A stretch of DNA of 42,590 nucleotides from Acidobacteriota bacterium (GTDB taxonomy: Bacteria; Acidobacteriota; Terriglobia; Bryobacterales; Bryobacteraceae): contig JACQDF010000157.1 in NCBI GenBank assembly GCA_016201205.1, positions 1 to 42,590 of the forward strand, read 5' to 3'. The notes under the pieces were generated by a model, which saw only the letters and a program-made list of their open reading frames with translations, was not told the origin of the DNA and did no database searches. Below are positions 8,312-16,158 of the stretch, piece by piece (within the stretch, counting starts at the first letter, position 1; each line of letters opens with the position of its first letter). A program made the position numbers and the translations under genes.

Positions 8312-9388
8312 GAAAGGTTATTTAACAACAAGCCCTCGCTCGGATTCCTTTCGGTTCCCACGCATCTGTTTCCGGCAAAACATTCCAATTTCTCGCTGGC
8401 TTTGCCGGGCGTCGAAACGCCGCAAAAGCCGGTGCTGTTTCCTGCCGACGTGTGGGTGACCGAGGTCTGGTCGTACCGGTCGGCGAACTTTGGCGGCTAC
8501 CAGCTCTATTTCCAACCCTGTGACCGGGTGCGCGCCTACTTCTTTCATCTCAAAGATATTTCGGATGCGCTGAAGGCAGCCTTCGAAGCCGGCGAGAAGC
8601 ACTGCTCGGATTTTCAGGATCCGCAAGGCACGATTGTCAAGTGCCAGGCTCGCGTTCAATATAAGGCCGCTGCCGGCGAGCAGGCGGGTATCTCCGGAGA
8701 CGGCGCCGGCGTTGATTTCGGCATGGCGGACTTCCGCATCGCGCCTTCCGGCCTGGCCGATCTAAGCCATTATCCTTTCGATTACCCCTACTATGTTTCG
8801 CCCGTCGAGTACTATCCGTCCGATCTCAAAGGGCTGTTTGAGACCAAGCTCGCAAGCTGGGATGGCACGATGAGGCGCACCGCGGAACCTCTGCCAGGCA
8901 TCTACCGTCAGGATGTCCCCGGCACGGCGCAGGGCAACTGGTTCTTCCCCGGTCTGAACCTGCGCATCAACTCAGAGGACTTGACTCCGCATCTGGCGCT
9001 GGTGCAGGACTACATCAATCCCGCGCAGCCGGTTCTCTCCATCGGGGCGAGCGTGAAGGACGTCCGCATGGGCCTTTACAGCTTCACGCCGGCGGAAACC
9101 GGATTCGTAAACCGCGTCTTCCGCGAAGTGACGGCGGACGGAAACACTTACTGCTACGACAATCTCAAGGCCGGCCGCACTGCCGGGCTGTTGCCATTGA
9201 CGTCGCTGGATGGAGTCCTGCTTGTCTCGATGCCATCAGAATCGACGATTCGCCTGGAAAAGCAGGGAGCGGCCGGCATGACGTGTGAATCGGCGCGCCC
9301 CTGGCAGTTCACCGACAACGCCACCCTGTTCGAGCGATTAGGACCGCTTGCTGACGCGCGCGGCTCGGAAACAGAGCCGCGACCGTAA
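8297..9388 (+). CDS. Protein of unknown function, ends built from repeat sequence
   Basis: Open frame of 363 residues. No ATG is available until far inside; the only early start is a GTG at 8297 that lies within repeat copy 2, so the authentic 5' end may have been lost. The body contains aromatic-rich stretches (VTEVWSYRSANFGGYQLYF, FFHLKDIS, YPFDYPYYVSPVEYYPSDLKG, GNWFFPGLNLRIN). The segment around residues 50-85 faintly resembles degenerate M23-type domains, too weak to assign. At the 3' end the frame runs through FERLGPLADARGSETEPRP into repeat copy 3. In the homologous copy at 11377 the same frame stops right after FER with TAA, so the original stop appears mutated here. Confidence 0.5.
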   Translation: MRERLERLFNNKPSLGFLSVPTHLFPAKHSNFSLALPGVETPQKPVLFPADVWVTEVWSYRSANFGGYQLYFQPCDRVRAYFFHLKDISDALKAAFEAGEKHCSDFQDPQGTIVKCQARVQYKAAAGEQAGISGDGAGVDFGMADFRIAPSGLADLSHYPFDYPYYVSPVEYYPSDLKGLFETKLASWDGTMRRTAEPLPGIYRQDVPGTAQGNWFFPGLNLRINSEDLTPHLALVQDYINPAQPVLSIGASVKDVRMGLYSFTPAETGFVNRVFREVTADGNTYCYDNLKAGRTAGLLPLTSLDGVLLVSMPSESTIRLEKQGAAGMTCESARPWQFTDNATLFERLGPLADARGSETEPRP

Positions 9389-9456
9389 GTGCCGTTGTGT
9401 TCAGTCGATCGCGAAGACCGGATCGGGGTGCGAGCCTTTGGCAGTTGCAGCGTCTT
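9293..9456. repeat. 165-bp direct repeat, left copy
   Basis: Matches 11377-11541 with about six substitutions and one missing G. It contains the last codons of the 8297 gene, a type-1 hairpin repeat (9344-9388) and, on the reverse strand, a frameshifted remnant of the last codons of the beta-propeller gene that is intact at 11485. Together the two copies bracket about 1.9 kb. Confidence 0.85.
9344..9388. repeat. Type-1 dispersed hairpin repeat, copy 3 (short form)
   Basis: CCGCTTGCTGACGCG, arms CGCGGCTC and GAGCCGCG with a shorter 8-nt loop, then ACCGTAAGTG. It lacks the GGGAGCGG tail of copies 1, 2 and 5. It sits at the end of the 8297 frame. Confidence 0.8.
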
Positions 9457-9815
9457 GCGCGAGCGGCGAGTTCAATGGGTCGAAGGTGATCCACATACCA
9501 GCCATGAGCGATGCGGTCCATGCCCGCACCGACAAGGGGTGCAGCGGTCCTCAGGCTCGCGCGGAGAGCGACGGCATCGGTTTTTCCCCAATGCAGAACC
9601 AGGTTCCGCTGCCGATAGAGCCTTACAAATGTGTCCGCGGCATGCAGCTTGATGTCCTCAATTCGGCGCGCGGAAACGAGCACGCGACAAGCGCAGCCAA
9701 CCGCTCTTGCAGCCCCTCCGCGATCGTTGGCTTCACTGAGGAGCGCCTCGATTGCGGCCCAGCCTCCGGCAACCGCGGCACTGGGCGAACTGCTCTCCAA
9801 ATTAGACAACAGCTC
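9457..9815 (-). pseudogene. Remnant of a HEPN-like hypothetical protein, frameshifted
   Basis: Reverse-strand fragments in alternating frames: NLESSSPSAAVAGGWAAIEALL, then ERLAALVACSFPRAELRTSS in a second frame, then VRLYRQRNLVLHWGKTD and LRTAAPLVGAGMDRIAHGW. In this order they resemble a family of large bacterial proteins of unknown function whose RxxxxH-like motif (RQRNLVLH) recalls HEPN ribonucleases. The resemblance is from memory of the family, not a search. Frame changes and missing segments between blocks show that it is decayed. No start or complete domain remains. Confidence 0.5.
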
Positions 9816-9841
9816 AATAGACTAACAAGCTGAAACAAAAC

Positions 9842-10275
9842 AGCAAAGGCCGCGGTTCCTCAAAAGGCTGGCGAGGCCAGCCGGAATTGAGCGGCGCTTC
9901 CGTGGAGGCGGGTGCGAAAACGGCGGGACGAAATCCGGCGGAAACGCTGAAGTCGATCTTCCTTTCAAGTGACGGTCCGATCGAGCTGGATGCGCTAACC
10001 GCCATCGTCGGAATTACCGGCGCGCCAACGGGCGGCTCTGCTGTTGAATCCACGGGATCCCCAGGGGAACGGCTGCATCGAGTTGTTCCCGTTGACGGGG
10101 GTGGCCACGATCAGGGAACTCGCGACAACGCATGATATGCCGGCGCAAGAGTTCAGCCGGCTCTGGAACGAGCTGCCTTGGGATGATCTGAGAATCGGCG
10201 CGATGCTCAGCGTCACACGCCAGCAGGTGATCGCGTCGCCAGTCGCCAGGGGCAAGTCCACCGCGTGTCACACTA
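9842..10275 (+). pseudogene. Remnant resembling the C-terminus of a sigma-factor-like protein
   Basis: Two frames are needed. In one, AETLKSIFLSSDGPIELDALTAIVG; in the other, CIELFPLTGVATIRELA followed by LWNELPWDDLRIGAMLSVTRQQVI. The last block looks like the helix-turn-helix end of a sigma-70-like protein (usually continuing with a short basic tail). The frame changes near 10040 and the tail is lost after VIASP. I read it as a decayed gene; the family assignment is tentative. With the HEPN-like remnant this accounts for the otherwise gene-poor stretch 9389-10284. Confidence 0.4.
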
Positions 10276-10284
10276 GGGAAAGCC

Positions 10285-10536
10285 ATGGCCCTCTCGCGCC
10301 GCATCGCCGGAATCGCCGTTCTCGTCGCCTTGGTTTTTTTCTGCGTGCCGCCGGAAGTTCTTGCGGCGGCGGTGGCCGAGCGCGCGGCGCGGCTGGGGCT
10401 TCGCTTGACCGCGGACCAGGTGCGCGTCTATCGCTCCGACGCCGGCGCCTACATCGAAGGGCGCTACGCGGTGCGTGTGGACCTGTTTGTGTACACGGTA
10501 GATCTGCACTTCCGGCCGGCGGCTGGCGCGCGCTGA
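10285..10536 (+). CDS. Small secreted or membrane protein, unknown
   Basis: 83 residues. The N-terminus MALSRRIAGIAVLVALVFF is a signal peptide or membrane anchor with a possible cleavage site after LAAA. The rest (VRVYRSDAGAYIEGRYAVRVDLFVYTVDLHF) looks like a short beta-rich domain. I do not recognise the family. Its stop codon is followed immediately by the ATG of the next gene, so they form a pair and are probably translated together. Confidence 0.6.
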   Translation: MALSRRIAGIAVLVALVFFCVPPEVLAAAVAERAARLGLRLTADQVRVYRSDAGAYIEGRYAVRVDLFVYTVDLHFRPAAGAR

Positions 10537-11292
10537 ATGAACAACTGGCGGATCGTGGTGTTAATCGGCCTGGCGGGGGTGGCCATTGCCATTGCGCTGG
10601 CAGTTCCTCCTGTGGCGCAAGATCCTGCGTACCACGCGTTCGCGGATCGCCGGACTCTGGCGGGCATCCCGCATTTCTGGAACGTGATTTCAAATGCACC
10701 GTTCCTGTTTGCCGGTCTGTACGGACTCTGGGGCTGGAGACGTTCGATCTGGGCCCAGCCGGGAGATCGCTGGCCGTGGCTCGTGGTGGCGTTGGCCAGC
10801 CTGCTTATCGGCGCCGGCAGCGGCTACTATCACGCCGATCCCAACACGCAGAGCCTGTTCTGGGACCGGCTGCCGATGACACTCGCCTTTATGGGCATTT
10901 TCTCGGCCGCCATCGCCGAACGCATTCACGCGCGCCGCGGAGTGTTGCTGCTGGCGCCGTTTCTGCTCTTAGGCGTGTTGAGCGTCGAGGTGTGGCGGCG
11001 CGGCGAGCTCACCGGCGCCGGCGATCTGCGTTCTTACGCGCTGGTGCAGTTCTATCCGATGATTGCGTTGCCATTGATATTGTGGATGTTTCCAGCGCGA
11101 TATTCACACGCCGGAGGCATGTGGTGGATGGCGATCCTGTATGGCGCCGCCAAGCTGCTGGAAGTGGCGGACGCGCCCCTCTACTCCTGGTCGGGCGAGA
11201 CGATCAGCGGTCACAGCCTGAAACATATTGGGGCGGCCCTGGCGCTGGCTGCGGCGTTTCGCATGCTCGCCGCGCGGCGGCCATTATACTGA
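10537..11292 (+). CDS. Ceramidase-like CREST-superfamily membrane protein
   Basis: 251 residues with about seven transmembrane helices. Conserved polar motifs match the CREST superfamily (alkaline ceramidases, PAQR, Per1): IPHFWNVISNAPF near residues 44-56, GSGYYHADPNTQSLFWDRLPM near 95-115, and SGHSLKHIGAA near 227-237. In this superfamily the histidines and Asp bind a metal, usually zinc, and catalyse amide hydrolysis within the membrane. Activity on ceramides or other lipids here is inference. It starts directly after the stop of the small upstream gene. Confidence 0.8.
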   Translation: MNNWRIVVLIGLAGVAIAIALAVPPVAQDPAYHAFADRRTLAGIPHFWNVISNAPFLFAGLYGLWGWRRSIWAQPGDRWPWLVVALASLLIGAGSGYYHADPNTQSLFWDRLPMTLAFMGIFSAAIAERIHARRGVLLLAPFLLLGVLSVEVWRRGELTGAGDLRSYALVQFYPMIALPLILWMFPARYSHAGGMWWMAILYGAAKLLEVADAPLYSWSGETISGHSLKHIGAALALAAAFRMLAARRPLY

Positions 11293-11295
11293 GTC

Positions 11296-11367
11296 ATGAT
11301 GCGACGCCTTCTTCTCCTGACGTTGGCCGCAGGAGCCGCGCCGCGATCAATTCTTCATCGGGATTGA
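11296..11367 (+). pseudogene. Truncated start of a secreted protein
   Basis: A 23-residue reading frame beginning MMRRLLLLTLAAGAAP has a strong signal-peptide look and then stops. In a neighbouring frame DQFFIGIDGLE follows, and the 165-bp repeat begins 9 bp later at 11377. It looks like a secreted-protein gene cut off at the repeat boundary. Confidence 0.4.
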
Positions 11368-11376
11368 CGGGTTGGA

Positions 11377-11541
11377 GCGCGCCCCTGGCAGTTTACCGAC
11401 AACGCCACCCTGTTCGAGCGATAAAGACCGCTTGCTGACGCGCGCGGCTCGGAAACAGAGACGCGACCGTAAGTGCCGTTGTGTTTACTCGATCGCGAAG
11501 ACCGGATCGGGGTGCGAGCCTTTGGGCAGTTGCAGCGTCTT
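11377..11541. repeat. 165-bp direct repeat, right copy
   Basis: Right partner of 9293-9456. It keeps a TAA stop after the PWQFTDNATLFER coding stretch of the 8297 gene, a type-1 hairpin repeat, and the intact reverse-strand end of the beta-propeller gene. This copy therefore looks closer to the ancestral junction. Confidence 0.85.
11428..11472. repeat. Type-1 dispersed hairpin repeat, copy 4 (short form)
   Basis: Same short form as copy 3 with one arm mismatch (GAGACGCG instead of GAGCCGCG). It lies 12 bp past the 3' end of the reverse-strand beta-propeller gene. Confidence 0.75.
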
Positions 11542-12453
11542 CACCAGCTTTCGCTCCCTGATGGAGAGGATGTAGACGGTGTCACGCTCTTCGGCGGAAG
11601 CGAACGCGAACTTGCCGTCCCTTGATACGGTCAGCGAGACAAGCGGGCCGGGGAGCTTCCCGGTTCGGCCAATCACCTTACGCGCTTGCGTGTCGGCGAA
11701 TTCGACCACTTCGTCATGCATGCAGGCGTAGATGATCTGGCGGTCATCAGGCGTGCGGGCGATGCGGACGGGACCCTTGCCGGTGGCGATCCTGGCGACG
11801 ATCTCCTGCCTGCCTGTGTCGATCACGTCCACAGCGGCGGCCTCGCGGTTGACGACGTACACATACCTGCCGTCCGCGGAGAGAACGCTGCCTTCCGGGC
11901 GCGCACCCGTGGCCAGCAGTTTCACCTTCCCGCCGGCCAGATCAATCACGGCGATGTTGGCGGAATTGGAATGGCTGATGTAGGCATGTTTGGCGCCCGG
12001 GCCGAGCGTCACCATGTGCGCCGTCTTGCCTTTGGTTTCCCAGACGCGCTCGATCTTCCGCGTTTGGGTGTTAATGGCGAGCAGGCGGTCGGGGAACTCG
12101 GTGGTGACGTAGAGAAGGCCGGTCTTGGGATCGAGGTCGATGCCGTGCGGGCGGCGGAATTCGCCGATCTGGATCTCTCCGGTCTTCTGGCGCGCCTTGA
12201 CATCGACGATCGAGACGAAGTTGCCGCCCGAGCCCGGCTGCTCGATGCGCATGGTTCCGTTGTCAGTGGTGTAGAGGAAGCGCCGGTCTGGCGAGAACAC
12301 CATTTCGTGCGGATGCTCACGGACGGGCGTGCGGGCGATTTCCTTGCCTTCGGCCGAATAAAAGGCCAGGGCGCTCGCGCCTTTGAGCAGGATGGCGAGC
12401 TCGTAGTTTTGGGCCGCCGCCGAGCAAACCAAAGCGAAAAGCAGCTCAAGCAT
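11485..12453 (-). CDS. Secreted YncE-like beta-propeller protein
   Basis: 322 residues from the ATG at 12453, which begins a clean signal peptide (MLELLFALVCSAAA). The body is a series of propeller blades of the YVTN/40-residue type: HEMVFSPDRRFLYTTDNG, RPHGIDLDPKTGLLYVTTE, HMVTLGPGAKHAYISHSNS, GSVLSADGRYVYVVNRE, VRIARTPDDRQIIYACMHD and LVSLTVSRDGKFAFASAEE. Such proteins are periplasmic; their ligands are mostly unknown. The start overlaps the end of the MFS gene by 8 bp, so the pair is an operon with translational coupling. Its 3' end lies in the right 165-bp repeat, and a broken copy of that end exists at about 9400-9456. Confidence 0.82.
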   Translation of the reverse strand: MLELLFALVCSAAAQNYELAILLKGASALAFYSAEGKEIARTPVREHPHEMVFSPDRRFLYTTDNGTMRIEQPGSGGNFVSIVDVKARQKTGEIQIGEFRRPHGIDLDPKTGLLYVTTEFPDRLLAINTQTRKIERVWETKGKTAHMVTLGPGAKHAYISHSNSANIAVIDLAGGKVKLLATGARPEGSVLSADGRYVYVVNREAAAVDVIDTGRQEIVARIATGKGPVRIARTPDDRQIIYACMHDEVVEFADTQARKVIGRTGKLPGPLVSLTVSRDGKFAFASAEERDTVYILSIRERKLVKTLQLPKGSHPDPVFAIE

Positions 12454-13669
12454 AAACGTCCTTCTTAACGTAGCGCACGATGCCGAGAACAAGCAGCGCT
12501 GCGGCGATCAGATACACCACGGCGGTGATCGAAATAGCGAAGCCGAGCCCATAGAGGTCCGCAAGATAGCCCACCACGACCGGTGCGGTTCCTCCGCCCG
12601 CCAGCCAGCCGGCAGTGTTCATCAGGCCGGCGGCGGCGCCGCGCGCTTCCGGGCGCACGACTTCGTACACCGAAGCGAAGATGTTGGCGTCGTAGAGGCC
12701 TTTGAAGAAGCCCCATCCGATCAGTGCGAAAATCAGCACGGGGATGGACTGGGTCGCGCCACAAAGCAGGACGAACGGCGCGCCGGCAAGGACTCCGATC
12801 GCCTGCACGATCATCCGCCCGCCGGGCGTCCGTCGCCTCAGCCGGTCGGCGAGCCAGCCGCCCGCGGGCGAGCCGATCATGCTTGCAAGCTGGAGGAAGA
12901 GCGTTGCAGTGAGACCGGCCATGGCAAGGCTCAGATGGAACCGGTCGTAGAGAAACTTGGGCATCCAGGAGAGCATCACGGTGGCGACGAAATTCGAGCA
13001 GACGAAGGCGGCCAGCAGCACGCGAACAGTCTTGGTGCGCCAGGCGAGCGTCAGGAATCCGCCGATGCTGAGCGGGCGTCCGGTTTCGAGGCGCTCGGAG
13101 GCGCCGCGCCGCGGTTCGTCGAGCCAGCGGGTAAGAACGAACCCGAGCACAATGCCGGCCGCGCCGAACACGAGGAACGACAGACGCCAGCCGTAGTGCT
13201 GCCCGATGAGGCCGGCAAAGAAGCCGCCGCCAATGGTGCCGACATAGACGCTGGTTTGATGGAAGCCCATGGCGCGGGAGCGCGTGGTGCGGTCGTGGTA
13301 ATCGCTGAGGAGCGACATCGAGGCCGGGAAGTAGAAGGTCTCGCCGAGGCCCTCGGCCGCCCGGAACAGAAACAAGTGGGTGAAGTTGCGCGAGACTGCC
13401 GTGGCCATGCAGATGAGGCTCCAGACATGGAGGCCCGCGAGGATCGCGGCCTTGCGCCGGACGCGGTCGACAATGGCGCCCGCGAAGATGGCTCCGAGCC
13501 CGTAGACCCAGGCGAAGGAGGCGCCAAGCAGCCCGAGCTGCGTGTTGGAAAGCCGCATTTCCTCTTGAAGCAGCGGGAAGACGGAGAAGATCGCCTGGCG
13601 GTCGGCGTAGTTGAAGAACGCGATCGACCACAGCATCGCGACCACGCACCACTTGTAGTTGGGCCCCAT
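12446..13669 (-). CDS. MFS transporter
   Basis: 407 residues with twelve predicted membrane helices. The loop between helices 2 and 3 has the MFS signature GAIVDRVRRKAAI, and NYADRQAIFSVFPLLQEEMRLSNTQLGLLG at the N-terminus is typical of the ACS/hexuronate-like branch of organic-anion symporters. The substrate is not readable. A TATAGC box (13692-13687, reverse strand) overlaps the promoter of the divergent cobalamin operon. Downstream it overlaps the beta-propeller gene, which may bind the same ligand outside the membrane (inference). Confidence 0.88.
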   Translation of the reverse strand: MGPNYKWCVVAMLWSIAFFNYADRQAIFSVFPLLQEEMRLSNTQLGLLGASFAWVYGLGAIFAGAIVDRVRRKAAILAGLHVWSLICMATAVSRNFTHLFLFRAAEGLGETFYFPASMSLLSDYHDRTTRSRAMGFHQTSVYVGTIGGGFFAGLIGQHYGWRLSFLVFGAAGIVLGFVLTRWLDEPRRGASERLETGRPLSIGGFLTLAWRTKTVRVLLAAFVCSNFVATVMLSWMPKFLYDRFHLSLAMAGLTATLFLQLASMIGSPAGGWLADRLRRRTPGGRMIVQAIGVLAGAPFVLLCGATQSIPVLIFALIGWGFFKGLYDANIFASVYEVVRPEARGAAAGLMNTAGWLAGGGTAPVVVGYLADLYGLGFAISITAVVYLIAAALLVLGIVRYVKKDVYA

Positions 13670-13685
13670 CCGCCGTAGCTGAACC

Positions 13686-13694
13686 TGCTATACT
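13686..13694 (+). promoter_or_regulatory. Extended -10 promoter of the cobalamin operon
   Basis: TGCTATACT is an extended -10 element (TGn plus TATACT) about 17-25 bp before the start of the riboswitch. No good -35 is seen, as is usual with an extended -10. The reverse complement offers TATAGC for the divergent MFS gene. Confidence 0.5.
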
Positions 13695-13710
13695 CTCACA
13701 CAATCCCCTG

Positions 13711-13868
13711 ACCGGGTAAGCAATGCTCGGGAAGGCGGTGCAAATCCGCCACTGTCCCGCAACTGTGAGCGGCGTGATGTGGGCAGCGTGGTCACTGTCC
13801 CGGAACCGGGAGCGGGAAGGCCGCGCGAGACACCCAGCCGCAAGTCAGGAGACCGGTTGCTTGCCTCT
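13711..13868 (+). ncRNA. Cobalamin riboswitch
   Basis: Conserved core elements are present in order: GGTGCAAATCCGCCACTG, GTCCCGCAACTGTGAGCGG, the GGAAGGCC/GGGAAGG internal helix region, and the B12 box CAAGTCAGGAGACC (13841-13854). AAGCAA (13718-13723) pairs with TTGCTT (13857-13862) to close the aptamer. The cobQ Shine-Dalgarno (GAGGGAGAA) starts about 25 nt later, so control is probably at ribosome access. It governs the btu/cob operon that follows. Confidence 0.95.
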
Positions 13869-13900
13869 TCGAGTGGGTGCGTTCCGAGGGAGAACGGCTC

Positions 13901-15316
13901 ATGTCGTTATCCATTTTCATTGGCGGCACGGGCTCGCACGCCGGCAAGAGCTGGATGGCCGCCGCCGTGTGCCGCTTCCTCAAGCGCCGGGGCTATCAGG
14001 TAGCGCCCTTCAAGGCCCAGAACATGTCGCTCAATTCCTACCCTTGCCGCGAAGGGGGCGAGATCGGCCGCGCGCAGGTGGCCCAGGCCGAAGCGTGCGG
14101 CCTGGAGCCCTCCGCCGACATGAATCCCATCCTCCTGAAACCGAACACGGACACGGAAAGCCAGGTGATCCTGCTGGGCAAAGTCTGGCGCAATCTGCCC
14201 GCGCACGAATACTACCTGCATTTCGACTTCCTGCTCGAGCAGGTGCTGGCCGCCTATGGGCGGCTCCGCGCTCAATATGAGTTCCTTGTCATCGAAGGCG
14301 CCGGCAGTGTCAGCGAGATCAATTTTCGCCATGTCGATCTGGTGAATCTCGGCCTGGCGCGCCGCCTCGATGCCCCCGGACTGCTGGTGGCGGATATCGA
14401 TCGCGGCGGGGTGTTTGCCTCTGTCGCCGGCACGTTCGCCGTGCTCGACCAGGAGGAGCGGGATGTGCTTCGCTCCTTCGCCGTGAACCGCTTCCGGGGC
14501 GATCCCGCCTTGTTTGGCGGCGGAGTGCGCGAGTTGGAAAACAGAGCTGCTCGAAAATGTCTGGGCGTCTTCCCGCACCTGGAGAATGTCCGCCTCGATG
14601 AAGAAGACAGCGTCTGGTTCGACCGGAGGGCGCCCCGATGCGGCTTCGGCGGCGATGTCGCCATCCTGCAATTCCCGCTCTGCTCGAATTTCACCGACTT
14701 CCAGTTGCTCCCCGGCGCCTGGTGGGTGGACCGGCCCCTGGGGCGGCAGTTTCGCCTGGTGATTCTGCCCGGGTCGAAGAATACGCTGTCCGATCTGGCC
14801 TGGATGCGGGCACGCCGGCTCGATGACTGGGTGCTCCGGCAACACGCGGGAGGTGCGCGGATCCTCGGCGTCTGTGGCGGTTATCAGATGCTGGGGGAAG
14901 CGATCGAAGACCCGCACGGCATCGAGTCGGATCGCGGCTGCGCGCAAGGTCTGGGCCTGTTGCCGGTCCGAACCGTGCTTTCGCCCGAGAAAACCACGCG
15001 TGTCGTCGAGGCGCAAACTCCTTCCGGAGTGCGCTTCTCAGCCTACGAGATTCACATGGGCGTGACCGCGCGCGGCCATGGTTTCGCTCCGTTCGCCGTG
15101 GTGAAGGATGAACCGGAAGGAATCCGCGCCGGCAACTGCTACGGCACCTATCTGCATGGCGCACTCGAGAACCCCGCCGTGCTCGAGGAATTGCGTGGCG
15201 CGAGCCCGCCCGGCGAGGACCCGCCTGTGCGCGACAAAGACGCCGCTTACGACGCTCTCGCCGATTGGTTCGAGCAGCACGCCGATCTGCGCCTGTTCGA
15301 GGAGTTGTACTTGTGA
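13901..15316 (+). CDS. cobQ: Cobyric acid synthase
   Basis: 471 residues from the ATG at 13901, which has a Shine-Dalgarno and follows the riboswitch. CobQ amidates four side chains of adenosylcobyrinic acid a,c-diamide using glutamine and ATP. Visible: P-loop-like GGTGSHAGKSW (near 8-18), FKAQNMSLNS, IEGAGSVSEIN, the glutamine amidotransferase nucleophile C325 in GVCGGYQMLG, and the histidine region GTYLHG near residue 417. Length is typical. The 3' end overlaps btuF (GTGA). The preceding and following corrin steps (cobB/cbiA, cbiB/cobD) are not in this window, so they must be elsewhere or absent. Confidence 0.94.
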   Translation: MSLSIFIGGTGSHAGKSWMAAAVCRFLKRRGYQVAPFKAQNMSLNSYPCREGGEIGRAQVAQAEACGLEPSADMNPILLKPNTDTESQVILLGKVWRNLPAHEYYLHFDFLLEQVLAAYGRLRAQYEFLVIEGAGSVSEINFRHVDLVNLGLARRLDAPGLLVADIDRGGVFASVAGTFAVLDQEERDVLRSFAVNRFRGDPALFGGGVRELENRAARKCLGVFPHLENVRLDEEDSVWFDRRAPRCGFGGDVAILQFPLCSNFTDFQLLPGAWWVDRPLGRQFRLVILPGSKNTLSDLAWMRARRLDDWVLRQHAGGARILGVCGGYQMLGEAIEDPHGIESDRGCAQGLGLLPVRTVLSPEKTTRVVEAQTPSGVRFSAYEIHMGVTARGHGFAPFAVVKDEPEGIRAGNCYGTYLHGALENPAVLEELRGASPPGEDPPVRDKDAAYDALADWFEQHADLRLFEELYL

Positions 15317-16158
15317 AACGCTGGCTCTTCATTCTCTCGGTCCTGTCTCCCCTCGAAGCAGGCCAGCGCATTGTCTCCACCTCGCCCGGCATCACCGAGA
15401 TCCTGTTTGCGCTAGGTCTGGGCGACCGCGTCGCCGGCGTGACCAGCTACTGCCGCTTTCCGGATGAAGCCAGACGCCTGCCCAGGATCGGCTCGTTTCT
15501 GGACCCGCACCTGGAAACGATTCTCGAGCTTCGCCCCGATCTGGTCATCGTGCAAAAGAATCCCGTGCGGCTGACCGAACGCCTGCGCGCGGTGAGACTG
15601 CGTGTGCTCGAAGTGAATCCGGAATCCATGCAAGGGGTGCATGAGGCGATCGCTGCGATTGCGGCGGCAGCCGGCGTGCCGGATCGCGGGCGGCAGTTGA
15701 GCGAGCGGATGCGCTCCGAGCTGAACACGCTGGGCGAGCGCGCAGGCAGACTCCCGCGCACGAAAGTGGTCTTCTTTGTCGGGCGAACTCCCGGCACGCT
15801 CGACGGTCTGATCGCCGCCGCCAAAGGGTCCTATCTCGCGGAACTGCTGGAAATCGCCGGCGGCGACAATATTTTCGCCGATGCCCCGGCCGCTTATCCC
15901 AAAATCACGCATGAAGAATTGCTGGCGCGCAATCCGGACGTGATCATCGACATGGGGGATAGCACGCACACCGGCGTCATCTCGGAGGAGCACCGCCAGG
16001 CGGTGATCCGCCTGTGGTCGCGCTACCCGGTGCTGAATGCCATGCGGAACCGGCGTGTCTATCCCGTCGCCGACGATCGCTTCGTCATTCCAGGCCCTCG
16101 CATGGCGCAAGCCGTGCGGCTGTTCGGAAAACTGCTGCACCCGGAGGTGTCCTGGTGA
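15313..16158 (+). CDS. btuF: Cobalamin-binding periplasmic protein (BtuF-like)
   Basis: 281 residues from the GTG at 15313, which overlaps the cobQ stop and begins a signal peptide (VKRWLFILSVLSPLEA). It has the class III binding-protein form typical of BtuF/FecB: RIVSTSPGITEILFALGLGDRVAGVTSYC at the N-terminus, LETILELRPDLVI near 70, a long interlobe helix, and NPDVIIDMG in the C-lobe. It should deliver corrinoids to the BtuCD transporter encoded next. The riboswitch context supports B12 rather than iron chelates. No outer-membrane receptor BtuB is in the window. Confidence 0.88.
   Translation: MKRWLFILSVLSPLEAGQRIVSTSPGITEILFALGLGDRVAGVTSYCRFPDEARRLPRIGSFLDPHLETILELRPDLVIVQKNPVRLTERLRAVRLRVLEVNPESMQGVHEAIAAIAAAAGVPDRGRQLSERMRSELNTLGERAGRLPRTKVVFFVGRTPGTLDGLIAAAKGSYLAELLEIAGGDNIFADAPAAYPKITHEELLARNPDVIIDMGDSTHTGVISEEHRQAVIRLWSRYPVLNAMRNRRVYPVADDRFVIPGPRMAQAVRLFGKLLHPEVSW

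Noticed and set aside
9293-11541. Insertion sequence
   Set aside because: No transposase and no terminal inverted repeats were found; the flanks are long direct repeats made of gene ends.
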